The notes: generated by a model not told the origin, from the letters alone. Shown: positions 15,466-27,646, counted from the first letter of the stretch. The stretch is DNA of 64,000 nucleotides from Campylobacter sp. RM16189 (GCF_012978815.1 NZ_LIWR01000006.1:104884-168883), one strand, 5' to 3'. Made by a program: numbers and translations.

Positions 15466-17919
15466 ATGAAATCCATCTTTAAATTTATCGTTTTTTATCC
15501 TAAGCGAGTTATAGCTGCGGTACTGCTTTTAACGCTTGTTTTTGGATATTTTTCCACAAAACTTGCCGTTGATGCTTCGACTGAAACGCTTCTGCTTGAA
15601 AACGATAAAGATTTAGCCCTTTTTCGCGATGTTGCCAAAAGATATGCAAGCCCTAACTATTTAGTTGTGGCATACACGCCAAAAAACGGGCTTTTGGACG
15701 ATATTACGCTTGAAAAGATTAGAAATTTATCAAAAGAATTTGAGCAAAACGAGCTTGTTAAAAATGTCGTATCTATACTAAACGTTCCGCTTCTTCAAAG
15801 CTCGGGTGGCTCGCTAAGCGATATCATCAAGCGAGTGCTAACTCTTGAAGATAAAGATATCAACAAAACTGCGGTGATGAGCGAGTTTGCAAGCAGTCCG
15901 CTATACACAAACGCCCTTGTAAGCAAGGATCTAAAAACCACCGCGATAATCTTAAATTTAAAAGATGATAAAAGATACGCCGAGTTTTTAAACGCTAGAA
16001 ATTTCCTCTTAAATAAAGAACTAAACGGCACTTTAAGCGGTAGTGATAAAGAAGCTTTAAAAAGCGCAAATTCGGACTTTAAAGCCTATCGAGATAGCCT
16101 TCGGGTAAAAGAGCAAGCAAGTATCGATCATATAAGAGCCGTGCTTGATAAATTTAGAGGTGATGAGACGCTGTTTTTAGGCGGAGTAAATATGATCGCA
16201 AGCGACATGGTAAGCTTCGTAAAATCGGATCTTTATACTTACGGTATAAGCGTCGCCTTGCTTTTGATATTTAGCCTTTGGCTCTTTTTTAGGCAAATTC
16301 GCTGGATCGTGCTACCTATATTTATATGCGCGGTTAGCGTTATATTTGCAACGGGACTTTTTGGTTTTTTAGGCTGGGAGATAACGGTCATATCATCAAA
16401 TTTCATAGCGCTTCAGTTGATAATCACTATTTCTGTAGTCATTCATCTTATAGTTAGCTACAGAGAATTTTTCATAACAAAACCAAGCCTAAATCAGCAC
16501 CAGCTCGTTTATCTAACGCTTAGAGATAAATTTAAGCCATCTTTTTTCGCGATATTTACGACGGTTATTGGCTTTTTATCGCTTGCATTTTCAGATATAA
16601 AGCCTGTTATCATGCTTGGCGTGATGATGAGTACGAGCATATCCATCTCGCTTGTACTTGCGTTTTTGCTCTTTGGTAGTGTTGTTTCAGAGCTTAGCAA
16701 GCTTGGTCCGGTTAGGACGTTTGAAAATAAATTTAGCTTTACTAAAATTTGTGCAAATTTTGCCTTAACTTCCAAATTTGCAGTTTATGCTATAAGCGCT
16801 TTTATGCTCGCTTTTGGAATTTACGGCATTTCAAAACTTCGCGTTGAAAACAGCTTTATCGAGTATTTTAAAAGCTCAACCGAGATCAACAAAGGCATGC
16901 AGATAATCGATACTAAACTCGGCGGCACGGTGCCTGTGGATGTACTTATAACATTTAAAGACACAAGTAAAGACGAAGACCTAAACGAAGCGAAAGATGA
17001 ATTTGAAGATGAGTTTAAGGCCAATGAAAACGAGGCTAAGTACTGGTTTAACAGCTATAAGATGAACATCGTAAAAAAGGCGCATACTCATCTTGAAGGC
17101 AAGGAATTTGTAGGCAAAGTTTCAAGTCTTGGCACGCTTTTAGAGATCATTGAAATTTTAAATGATGGCGTGATTGATGATTTCTTGCTAAGCGTAATGT
17201 ATGAGCAGATGCCTGAAAATTACAAAGATATTATTTTAAGCCCTTATGTTAGCATCGGGGATAATCAAGTGAGATTTTCGCTTAGGACGGTTGACTCAGA
17301 CGAGAGGCTTAGGCGAGATGAGTTTTTAAAGACGCTTAAAGACGAGGTCACAAATTTAACCAAAGATGATAACGTAAAAGTGCAGATAAGCGGCGCGATG
17401 GTGCTTTATAACAATATGCTTCAAAGCCTGATTTATTCGCAGATTGACTCTTTTGGCTTTGTTGTTTTGACGCTTTTTGTCATATTTTGCATAATTTTTA
17501 AGAGCGTAAAACTTGCGATTATCAGCATTATCACAAACATTATCCCGCTTTGCGTGGTCTTTGGCGTGATGGGAGTGGCAGGAATTCCGCTTGATATCAT
17601 GAGTATCACGATAGCTTCCATAAGTATCGGTATCGGCGTGGATGACATCATACACTATATCCACAGATACCGCGAAGAGCGCCGAAGTAAAGGTGTGGCG
17701 GAGAGTATCAAAGCCTCGCACGCAAGCATAGGTTATGCGATGTATTACACTTCGTTTGCGATATTTTTAGGCTTTAGCGTGATGATTACGAGTAATTTTA
17801 TCCCGACTATCTACTTTGGACTTCTTACTGATTTGGTTATGGTTATGATGCTACTTGGTGCATTGGTGCTTTTACCTGCGCTCATTCATACATTTTATGT
17901 AAAAGGCTCTGCCAAGTAG
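15466..17919 (+). CDS. RND/MMPL-superfamily transporter
   Basis: An 817-residue inner-membrane protein with twelve predicted helices in the RND 1+5+1+5 layout: TM1 at about 12-30, a block near 255-410, TM7 near 440-460 and a block near 665-810. Two periplasmic loops lie between the blocks. The HpnN/MMPL type is indicated by SSNFIALQLIITISVVIHLIVSYREF and ISIGIGVDDIIHYIHRYREER, where acidic residues fit proton coupling. It lies 5 bases after mlaC, so it probably moves phospholipid or another lipid to or from MlaC. The substrate is not shown by sequence. Confidence 0.85.
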   Translation: MKSIFKFIVFYPKRVIAAVLLLTLVFGYFSTKLAVDASTETLLLENDKDLALFRDVAKRYASPNYLVVAYTPKNGLLDDITLEKIRNLSKEFEQNELVKNVVSILNVPLLQSSGGSLSDIIKRVLTLEDKDINKTAVMSEFASSPLYTNALVSKDLKTTAIILNLKDDKRYAEFLNARNFLLNKELNGTLSGSDKEALKSANSDFKAYRDSLRVKEQASIDHIRAVLDKFRGDETLFLGGVNMIASDMVSFVKSDLYTYGISVALLLIFSLWLFFRQIRWIVLPIFICAVSVIFATGLFGFLGWEITVISSNFIALQLIITISVVIHLIVSYREFFITKPSLNQHQLVYLTLRDKFKPSFFAIFTTVIGFLSLAFSDIKPVIMLGVMMSTSISISLVLAFLLFGSVVSELSKLGPVRTFENKFSFTKICANFALTSKFAVYAISAFMLAFGIYGISKLRVENSFIEYFKSSTEINKGMQIIDTKLGGTVPVDVLITFKDTSKDEDLNEAKDEFEDEFKANENEAKYWFNSYKMNIVKKAHTHLEGKEFVGKVSSLGTLLEIIEILNDGVIDDFLLSVMYEQMPENYKDIILSPYVSIGDNQVRFSLRTVDSDERLRRDEFLKTLKDEVTNLTKDDNVKVQISGAMVLYNNMLQSLIYSQIDSFGFVVLTLFVIFCIIFKSVKLAIISIITNIIPLCVVFGVMGVAGIPLDIMSITIASISIGIGVDDIIHYIHRYREERRSKGVAESIKASHASIGYAMYYTSFAIFLGFSVMITSNFIPTIYFGLLTDLVMVMMLLGALVLLPALIHTFYVKGSAK

Positions 17920-17924
17920 AAACT

Positions 17925-18524
17925 TTACTTCATAACTCTTAAAAACGAATAAACGTCATTTACGCCTTCGATATGTTTAGCATACCAGATGGCATGTTTT
18001 TCTTGCTCTATATCGGTTATGATGCCTGTAAATACGACGTTGCACTGTACGACGCTAACTCTTACGCTAGTGCCGCTTATCTTACTATCTCTAAAGAGGT
18101 TATTTTTAAGCGCAAGCATTATGTTTAGGTTGCTTTCGCATTCTTTTTCGTCGGTTGGAAATCTTATATAAGTGTAAATTTTCTTTACGCCTTCAGTGTT
18201 TTTGACTAACTCTATAAGTTTTTCTTTGTGTTTAATATCTGGTACAACGCCTATTAGATAGACATTTCCATAAAAACTCTCTACATCTATACTGATATTA
18301 CTAAGTCCTGAGCTTAATAGAATTTTGCTCTGAATTTTACTTTTTACAAATTTGTCTCTTGCGATTGAGTAGATTCCTCTTTCATCCTGAGATATGGAGT
18401 AGGCGTCATATATATTTACTCCTGTCATAGGAGAAATCGGACGGGTAATCATGTCTAAGCATCCACTTAGTAAAAACATAGGTAATAAAATAATAATTCT
18501 TTTAATAGTCAGCCCGATATTCAT
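17925..18524 (-). CDS. BON-domain lipoprotein, DolP/YraP-like
   Basis: A 199-residue outer-membrane-type lipoprotein. The signal peptide ends in lipobox LLSGC with the lipidated Cys22. I use the ATG at 18524, because the upstream extension has no signal logic and runs back into the tRNA gene region. Residues about 60-125 and 130-199 look like two BON domains (GNVYLIGVVPDIKHKEKLIELVKNTEGVKKIYTYI and NVVFTGIITDIEQEKHAIWYAKHIEGVNDVYSFL). E. coli DolP of the same layout binds anionic phospholipid and supports outer-membrane integrity. It converges on the mla operon with a 5-base gap, which hints at a shared envelope role. Confidence 0.85.
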   Translation of the reverse strand: MNIGLTIKRIIILLPMFLLSGCLDMITRPISPMTGVNIYDAYSISQDERGIYSIARDKFVKSKIQSKILLSSGLSNISIDVESFYGNVYLIGVVPDIKHKEKLIELVKNTEGVKKIYTYIRFPTDEKECESNLNIMLALKNNLFRDSKISGTSVRVSVVQCNVVFTGIITDIEQEKHAIWYAKHIEGVNDVYSFLRVMK

Positions 18525-18605
18525 AGCCAGTCCAAGGGAATTTTGATTAAATACTATAAAAATCAAACTAAAATTTATATAAAATTTGATAAAATACGAT
18601 CCTTG

Positions 18606-18704
18606 TGGAGGATAAAGCGATCTGGTGGCGCTCGCGGACTTCAAATCCGATGGCGGGGCGGTTGACCGCTCTGTGGGGAGTTCGATTCTCTCATCCTCTC
18701 GCCA
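18606..18704 (+). tRNA. selC: tRNA-Sec (anticodon TCA)
   Basis: Selenocysteine tRNA of about 99 bases with encoded GCCA end (18701-18704). Seen: anticodon arm CGGA-CTTCAAA-TCCG with anticodon TCA; long variable arm with stem GGGCGG/CCGCTC and TTGA loop; T arm GGGAG-TTCGATT-CTCTC; and extended acceptor GGAGGAT (18607-18613) pairing ATCCTCT. If the discriminator is G before CCA, position 1 is T18606 facing C72, a mismatch where bacterial tRNA-Sec normally has G1-C72. It serves the Sec codon in selD and presumably in fdhA upstream. It is not linked to selA or selB here. Confidence 0.93.
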
Positions 18705-18820
18705 TATTAAATGTGAATTTTATTCTTAATCAATTTTTTATTATTTCTTATATTAGATAAAAATAAAAAAGATGATACAATAATGCCTATCTAGATAAAA
18801 TTGGAAGGTTTTTATAGAGT

Positions 18821-21800
18821 ATGATTTTTTCAAGCAATAAAAATAAAAGCTTGTCTTATAATATTTTAAATAGAGTTTATTTCGCAAATTTGGTCACCAT
18901 TATTGCGATATTTTGCATAATAGCTTTTGCTGTAAATATTAAATTCAATGAAATTCGCGAAAATATGCATTTAAGCAATCAAGAGCTTAGAAATATTATC
19001 TTAAATAATGTCAAAACCGTCAACGACGAACTTACACTTATTAGCAGATATATAACATCAGACAATACTAACACAAGGGCTATTTTGGATTATTCAATGA
19101 GTAATCACAAGAAATATTACGCTATGCATGTTGCCACAATTGATGGCGATATTGAAATTTCTACCTTTTCTCATAGAGATGTAAATAAAGAGTATCTGCA
19201 TTTTTTTAAATCAAAACCCTGGAAGGATAAATTTGTAGATGGATTTTATAGATCCAAATTCGACTTTCATCATGGAGATATTCCAACCAGATTTATTGTA
19301 AAAGATCTTGGAAATAGCAAAATTTTAATTGCCGAAGTAAAGCTAAATTACATATATAATGAGCTATTGCAGATTCAAAATTCAGAAGGGGCGAACTCTT
19401 TTATCATTAATAAAGATGGAAGAATTTTGTTTCACCAAGATATAGAGCTTGTTCTAAAGCAAAAAGCCATATTTGATATTTATAGCGTAGACATGAATTA
19501 TGCAGACCAAAATAGTATTAGAATTAACTGGGGGGCAGACAACTTTGATCTTTATATGGTTCAATACATCCCTAAAGCCAGAACAGCTGTTGTAACTTAT
19601 CGCCCTATTAGCAATATATTGTATACAAACTGGCTATTTTTAGGTATATGTCTAGCATTTTTTTTAATAGGGCTATTTTTAGTTTTTGTGGATGTCAAAT
19701 TTGCCGTAAATGGTATTATAAAGCCTATATTGTTTATAAAAAAGCTTATAAAAAAGCTTGAAAAAGAAGAGAGTATCGGTCAGTATGTAAGCACTGGCTA
19801 TATAACTGATTTTAACGAAATGGTGGATTCGATTATCCATGTTAATGAAAATTTTCAAAACAAAAAAAATAGCTTTTTAGAATATGAGAAAAAATTTGGA
19901 TACCTTTTTGAACAGGGTCCTTTGGTTATACTTTTGATCGATGCAAAAACAGGTGATATTGTAGAGGCTAGTTCAAAGGCATTAGAATTTTATGGATTTT
20001 CCAGAGATGAATTTTTAAGTAAAAGATTGCAAGACCTTGATGCCGATAGTGCAAAAGGTGCAAATATTATGACTTGTGACTGTAGTGACAATACAGTAGC
20101 TTACGAAGCTAGACATATACTCTCAAATGGCGATATAAAAGATGTATTGATAAAAAAGAAAAATATAGAAGCGGATGATAATAAGCTAGGATTTTGTCTA
20201 ATTGAAGATATTACTTGGGAAAAAATAAATAAGAGAAATTTTAAAAGAGAGAATGAGGCTAATATCTACTCTCCGATATTTAAAATATCTTGGAAAAATG
20301 GCTTTATGCAAGATATTTTAAGCGTCTCGATTAATACCGAGATTATATTAGGCTATAGGCTAGAAGAGATGCTGGCTGATGATTTTAGTTTTAAAAATAT
20401 TATACATCCTGCAGACTTTGATAAAATCTTTAATGAATTTAATATCAAATTTAGATTATTTAGTACTAATGCGGTAAAAAAAGATTATGAATTTTTATCA
20501 TCTATTAGAATATCAAAGAAAAATTTAGAAGTTGTAACTTGTAATGTTTTTTTAAAATTTATATCTAGTGACGATAAAAATATAGATGAAGTTATAGGAT
20601 ATTTTGTAGACAGTTCTATCATAGATAAAATGGATTTAAACAATAACTCTTTACATAATGGTAGCCATTATGAAATAGACGGTCTAAAGTATAAAAATGA
20701 TGCTGACAAATATAAACAAATAGTCTCAAATTTATTTTCAAATTCTCAAGAAGCTATAGCTATAGTAGGAACTGATGGCAAATTTATAGATGTAAACGAT
20801 GCTTTTGTTCAAATAACGGGATACTCTAAAGAAGAAGCTGTAGGAAGCCCTTCGAATTTATTAAATTCTGGTATTCATGATAGCAAATTTTTTTCTAATT
20901 TATGGCGTAGTGCTATAAATGAAGGATATTGGAGGGGTCATATCTGGAATAAAAAGAAAGATGGTAAAAAATACCTAGAGCTTTTGACTATAAGCACCGT
21001 TTATGACAAAGACGGCAGCATAGAAAACTTTATAGCTATTTTTTCAGATATCTCGCATGCTAAAGAAAAAGAAGAAAATTTAGAGCAAATAGCCTACTAT
21101 GATGCACTAACAAAACTTCCGAATAGATTTTTATTCTCTAAAAAACTAAATAATGCAATGATAAATACTGTAAGCACAAAGACTTCCATTGCTGTTATAT
21201 ATATAGACATAGATAATTTTAAACCTATAAACGATTTGCATGGACACTCTGTTGGCGATAGGCTATTGATCGCAATTTCAAAAAATATCAGCATTGTTTT
21301 AAAAGAAAATGATGTTTTAGCAAGGATTGGCGGGGATGAATTTATAGCTATCGTAAATGATTTAACTTATAAAAATGAAATTAATGATATATTAGAGGAC
21401 ATATTAAGGTCTGCAAGTAGAGATATTGTGATAAACAATAAGCATCTAAGAGTGAGTGCTAGTGTTGGTGCAAGCTTATATCCTCAAAAAATCGATATCG
21501 ATCAAGATACACTTATAGAGCAGGCTGATTGGGCTATGTATCAGTCAAAATTATCAGGCAAAAATAAATACTATATATTTGATCCTGATGCGGATAAGTA
21601 TTTTAGAGATCACTATGCATTATCCGATAGAATATCGTCAAGTCTTTTAAATGATGAATTTTCGCTTCTATATCAACCTATATTAAATATAAAAACAAAT
21701 AAGATTGTCGGTCTTGAAACATTTATAGCGAGAAAGACCGGAAATACGATTTTGTGTGAAGAAATTTTACCTCTTATAGCAAATGGTTATATATATGATG

Positions 21801-22711
21801 ATTTAGTGCTTTGGAATATAGATATGGCACTTAAAGATCAATCTCGTATGCGCACAAAATACGGACTCGATTTAAAAGTTAGCGTAAATGTAACCTTAGA
21901 GCTTATTCATAGATCAGACTTTATAAAGAAATTTCATTCTATTGCCGAAAGCAGAGAGCACAATAACTTTCACATGCTTGAGCTTAATATTAAAGATGCC
22001 TCTTCATTTAAGCAGCCTATTGATAGTAATGAAATTTTAAATACTTATAAAAGCTATGGTATATCTCTTATACTTGATCAATTCGGTTCAAAATCTACTT
22101 CTATTAAAAATTTAAAAAATATTTATGCCGATAAATTAAAAGTCTCAAAATACTTAAGTCTGGGAGTGGTAAAAGAGGCTGATAGCTTGATTATATTAAA
22201 ATCAATTCTTACTTTATCTAATATATTTTTAAAAGAAGCCATTGCAAAGGGAGTAGAGACATCCGAGAGTATGTATCTGCTTATGAAGGCGGGGTATCAC
22301 AACTTGCAAGGAGGATATATAGCTCCTCCGATGAGGCTTGAAAGAATTAAACATTGGCTTGAAACATATAAAATTCCAGACAAATTAAAGCATATAGAGG
22401 CTCTTAAAGAGAGTGAGCTTGTATTGTGTAATTTAGCCGTTATGCATAAGGGCTGGATAAAGAGTTTGCTTGATATGCTCAGTGCTTCAAATTTTAGTAG
22501 ATTTGATACCAAAGAATTTGCTAAAGAGTATAGTTTAATGATGGTAGAATCATACAAAAGACATATTTTGGATACCCATAAGATAGCTGTTCATGTTGAA
22601 ACAACAAGTATTATTATGCAAATTTTAACAAATATAGAGCAAGGTCAAAGCATATCAAAGCTTGTTGTTAAATTAAAAGATAAGCGTGATAAGATTTTGA
22701 CTTTAGAGTAA
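18821..22711 (+). CDS. PAS-GGDEF-degenerate EAL signalling protein
   Basis: A 1296-residue membrane c-di-GMP protein. Order: TM near 18-37; periplasmic Cache-like sensor 40-270; TM 272-292; HAMP-like linker; PAS near 365-470 (FEQGPLVILLIDAKTG), PAS near 485-600 and PAS near 640-755 (VNDAFVQITGYSKEEA); GGDEF near 757-925 with intact RIGGDEF at about 836 and LPNRFLF; EAL-like 930-1175; and a C-terminal 100-residue tail. The EAL motif itself is GLETFIAR, DDFGTGYSS is replaced by DQFGSKSTS and the SVN segment is altered, so phosphodiesterase activity is doubtful while diguanylate cyclase activity is likely. The tail (LAVMHKGWIKSLLDML, then H residues) loosely recalls a zinc-binding CZB domain. 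It stands alone upstream of the hisZ-like gene. Confidence 0.88.
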   Translation: MIFSSNKNKSLSYNILNRVYFANLVTIIAIFCIIAFAVNIKFNEIRENMHLSNQELRNIILNNVKTVNDELTLISRYITSDNTNTRAILDYSMSNHKKYYAMHVATIDGDIEISTFSHRDVNKEYLHFFKSKPWKDKFVDGFYRSKFDFHHGDIPTRFIVKDLGNSKILIAEVKLNYIYNELLQIQNSEGANSFIINKDGRILFHQDIELVLKQKAIFDIYSVDMNYADQNSIRINWGADNFDLYMVQYIPKARTAVVTYRPISNILYTNWLFLGICLAFFLIGLFLVFVDVKFAVNGIIKPILFIKKLIKKLEKEESIGQYVSTGYITDFNEMVDSIIHVNENFQNKKNSFLEYEKKFGYLFEQGPLVILLIDAKTGDIVEASSKALEFYGFSRDEFLSKRLQDLDADSAKGANIMTCDCSDNTVAYEARHILSNGDIKDVLIKKKNIEADDNKLGFCLIEDITWEKINKRNFKRENEANIYSPIFKISWKNGFMQDILSVSINTEIILGYRLEEMLADDFSFKNIIHPADFDKIFNEFNIKFRLFSTNAVKKDYEFLSSIRISKKNLEVVTCNVFLKFISSDDKNIDEVIGYFVDSSIIDKMDLNNNSLHNGSHYEIDGLKYKNDADKYKQIVSNLFSNSQEAIAIVGTDGKFIDVNDAFVQITGYSKEEAVGSPSNLLNSGIHDSKFFSNLWRSAINEGYWRGHIWNKKKDGKKYLELLTISTVYDKDGSIENFIAIFSDISHAKEKEENLEQIAYYDALTKLPNRFLFSKKLNNAMINTVSTKTSIAVIYIDIDNFKPINDLHGHSVGDRLLIAISKNISIVLKENDVLARIGGDEFIAIVNDLTYKNEINDILEDILRSASRDIVINNKHLRVSASVGASLYPQKIDIDQDTLIEQADWAMYQSKLSGKNKYYIFDPDADKYFRDHYALSDRISSSLLNDEFSLLYQPILNIKTNKIVGLETFIARKTGNTILCEEILPLIANGYIYDDLVLWNIDMALKDQSRMRTKYGLDLKVSVNVTLELIHRSDFIKKFHSIAESREHNNFHMLELNIKDASSFKQPIDSNEILNTYKSYGISLILDQFGSKSTSIKNLKNIYADKLKVSKYLSLGVVKEADSLIILKSILTLSNIFLKEAIAKGVETSESMYLLMKAGYHNLQGGYIAPPMRLERIKHWLETYKIPDKLKHIEALKESELVLCNLAVMHKGWIKSLLDMLSASNFSRFDTKEFAKEYSLMMVESYKRHILDTHKIAVHVETTSIIMQILTNIEQGQSISKLVVKLKDKRDKILTLE

Positions 22712-22724
22712 GGACTGAAAATTT

Positions 22725-25291
<2,567 letters not shown>

Positions 25292-25295
<4 letters not shown>

Positions 25296-25879
25296 GAAAA
25301 ATTTTATCTTTATCTATATTCGCATTATTTCTTTTTGGAGCTGAAGTTCCCGTTGATTGTGTCTCTATATTTGAGGCTAGAAAGGGTGAGCTTATAAAAG
25401 AAATAGAGAGAATAGATGAGGAGAAGCAAGGACTTGAAGCCTTTAGGGCGTCAAGCGAGGCTATTTTTAGAGAGAGAAATGCACAGCTAAGCAAAAAAGA
25501 GAGTGATATAAATGCGACTTTGGCTAAAATAGAGGAACAAAAAGCTCATATAGAAAATTTAGTAAAAAGAAATGATGAAATTTTGTCTCAGATTAAAACA
25601 ATGACAACTGATAAAGTTGGCGAAGCATACGGAAAGATGAAAGATCAGGCCGCGGCAGATGTGTTAAGTGCTATGGATAGGATAAGCGCTGCAAGCATAA
25701 TGTATGCTTTAGCTCCTAAAAAAATCTCTTCTATAATGGCTAAAATGGAGCCTGCCGTGGCGTCTGAAATAACTCTTCTAATCAAGCAAGGCCCACCTTT
25801 TGGAAAAAAAGATAAAGATAATAAAATTGATTCGTCCATTAAGCTTGAAGGACCGGCTGGCAATTTACTAAATTTATAG
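25292..25879 (+). CDS. MotE-like periplasmic flagellar motor chaperone
   Basis: A 195-residue exported protein: signal peptide at about 1-17, coiled coil at about 30-110 (EIERIDEEKQGLEAFRASSEAIF and later), then an MgtE-N-type helical domain (AADVLSAMDRISAASIMYALAPKKISSIMAKMEPAVASEI). This layout matches MotE-family motor proteins (PDP-containing C. jejuni homologue), which help assemble or stabilise MotC/stator parts in the periplasm. It overlaps the FliJ-like gene by 4 bases. Confidence 0.72.
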
Positions 25880-25970
25880 TTTTATAAATATCTGTGTTTC
25901 TTATGAGTTAGAATTTAACCTTTTTTTACCTTTTTTTAGTTAAAATCCAAACTAAAAAAGAGAGGTAAAA

Positions 25971-26522
25971 ATGCGTATTAAACTGCCACACACTCCATAT
26001 ATATCGCAAAAGATTGCAATTGATCTATTAAATTCAGGATTTGTTACTTTAAGTAAAGGCATTGAACCGCTCTGTGCACTTGCAAAAGAGATATTAGATA
26101 GTGATTTGCAGCGTGAAAGGGCTCTTGAAGAGCGAGTAAATCAAGTTTTAGAAGAGAATGAAAACGAGATGGAATTTATGCAAGTGGATAGAAAAAATAT
26201 GTTTTGGCTTGTCAAGAAAAAGCTTGCGAAAGACTATGATGTAATATTGTCTTACGAAGATAGATTCAATAATATCGCTCACTTGATTCTTGAAGCCGCT
26301 TGGAAAAAAGGGCTAATGGACTATAGCGTATCTGAAAATAGAGTAAAAAATGTGATTTACGGCTCCATTGAAGACTATATAAAAATCTATGAAAAGCTTG
26401 AAGATGTTGTAATCTCTAAAATTGATAGCTACAAAAGAAAGCTTATACCAGGAACCGAAGAATACGATATAGTATTTGAAAGACTTTATGAAGAAGAGTT
26501 AAGAAAAAAGGGAATGCTGTAA
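25971..26522 (+). CDS. DUF507 family protein
   Basis: A 183-residue soluble protein. The start MRIKLPHTPYISQKIAIDLLNSGFV is typical of the DUF507 family in epsilonproteobacteria, which has two related helical halves, each with a conserved charged helix (LEERVNQVLEENENEMEFMQVDRKNMFWLVKKKLAKDY). The function is unknown. An AGAGAGG ribosome site lies before the ATG. Its stop overlaps carA by one base; in C. jejuni a homologue sits at the same place before carA. Confidence 0.75.
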   Translation: MRIKLPHTPYISQKIAIDLLNSGFVTLSKGIEPLCALAKEILDSDLQRERALEERVNQVLEENENEMEFMQVDRKNMFWLVKKKLAKDYDVILSYEDRFNNIAHLILEAAWKKGLMDYSVSENRVKNVIYGSIEDYIKIYEKLEDVVISKIDSYKRKLIPGTEEYDIVFERLYEEELRKKGML

Positions 26523-26968
26523 TGAAAGCTTATATATATCTTGAAAACGGCGTATTTTTAGAGGCTAAAGCTTTTGGAAAAGGCGGAAGCGCGGTTGCTA
26601 ATATGGTTTTTAATACAAGCTTTACAGCATATCAAGAAATTATAACAGATCCTAATTATGATGGAAAATTCATAGTTTTTACATCTCCTGAGATCGGTAT
26701 AGTTGGCACAAACAATGAAGATTCTAACAGTGATAAAATTCACGCTAGCTCTATTTTGATACGATCTTTTAATAAGATGCCTTCAAATTTTAGAGCTACA
26801 AAAGATTTGGATGAGTTTTTCAAAGAGAATGGAAAATTCGGTGTTTATGATATAGATACTAGATTTTTAACTATGCTTATTCGTGAAAAAGGCGAGCTAA
26901 GAGCTGCTATATCGACAGAAATTTCAAATCCTAATGATTTAAAACAGATGCTAGATAATAGATCCTAA
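26522..26968 (+). pseudogene. carA: CarA N-terminal domain only (truncated carbamoyl-phosphate synthase small subunit)
   Basis: The 148 residues match the N-terminal CPSase small-chain domain: YLENGVFLEAKAFG, NMVFNTSFTAYQEIITDPNYDGKFIVFTSPEIGIVGTNNED, and FGVYDIDTRFLTMLIREKGELRAAIS. Normal CarA is about 370-380 residues with a C-terminal glutamine amidotransferase domain holding the Cys-His-Glu triad; all of that is missing. The frame ends with TAA at 26966-26968, and the next gene starts 6 bases later, so no remnant of the second domain remains. The cut falls at the domain boundary. It may be a decayed gene or a retained domain that still binds CarB. The start overlaps the DUF507 stop by one base, and codon use is intact with no frameshift. 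Confidence 0.75.
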
Positions 26969-26974
26969 ATTTAT

Positions 26975-27646
26975 ATGGATAATGCCACAATAATATCTAT
27001 TGTAAGCGTTGCCTTTTTTAGCTCCATAGGACACTGTATAGGTATGTGCGGGGGCTTTATGGTGGCTCTTTCGACTCTTGTAAACCGAGAAAATAAAATA
27101 AAAAATATATTTGCGATAGTCGGGTATAATGCGGCTAGAGTTAGCGCATATATCTTGCTTGGAGCGCTTTTTGGCGCATTTGGTAGCCTTTTTGCGCTAT
27201 CTCTTAAGGCAAGGGGTTATTTTCTCTTTATAATTGGTGTTTTTTTAGTTATTTTGGGTATTGCTCTTATAAAACGCGGCAAAATTTTAAATTTTTTAGA
27301 GGGAAATTCCGCTATTTATAAATTTATAAATTTAAAAATCAGAATGATAATCTCAAAAGATATGAAATTTGGTTTTTTAGTGCTTGGGTTTTTAAACGGA
27401 CTTATACCTTGTGGGGTAGTGTATTATTTTTTAGCTATTGCTATCTCGACAGCAAGCGCAATAAATGGTGCTTTGGTAATGGTCATTTTTGGTATGGTTA
27501 GTTTGGTTATGATGAGCTCTTACACTTTGATTTTAAAATTTTTAAACGATAAATTTAGAAGTTTTATGCTCTATCTATCCGGATTAGTAGTGATTATTTA
27601 CGGTATTTATATATCTTTTATAGGATTTATGGCAACAAATGGATGA
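26975..27646 (+). CDS. TauE/SafE-like (CcdA/CcoI-associated) membrane protein
   Basis: A 223-residue membrane protein with six helices. GHCIGMCGGFMVALS near residue 20 and FLNGLIPCGVVYYFLAIA near residue 143 are the paired Cys-containing motifs of the cytochrome biogenesis/sulfite-exporter (DsbD-like, CcoS-neighbour) group often placed by cbb3 oxidase genes, where it is linked to copper or thiol handling in oxidase assembly. It is placed between truncated carA and the sensor kinase, 2 kb before ccoN, as in C. jejuni. Confidence 0.72.
   Translation: MDNATIISIVSVAFFSSIGHCIGMCGGFMVALSTLVNRENKIKNIFAIVGYNAARVSAYILLGALFGAFGSLFALSLKARGYFLFIIGVFLVILGIALIKRGKILNFLEGNSAIYKFINLKIRMIISKDMKFGFLVLGFLNGLIPCGVVYYFLAIAISTASAINGALVMVIFGMVSLVMMSSYTLILKFLNDKFRSFMLYLSGLVVIIYGIYISFIGFMATNG

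Noticed and set aside
17356-17721. 121-residue minus-strand frame within the RND gene
   Set aside because: Composition (His/Tyr/Asp-rich) is typical of reverse-strand shadows, and the plus-strand RND frame is intact across it.
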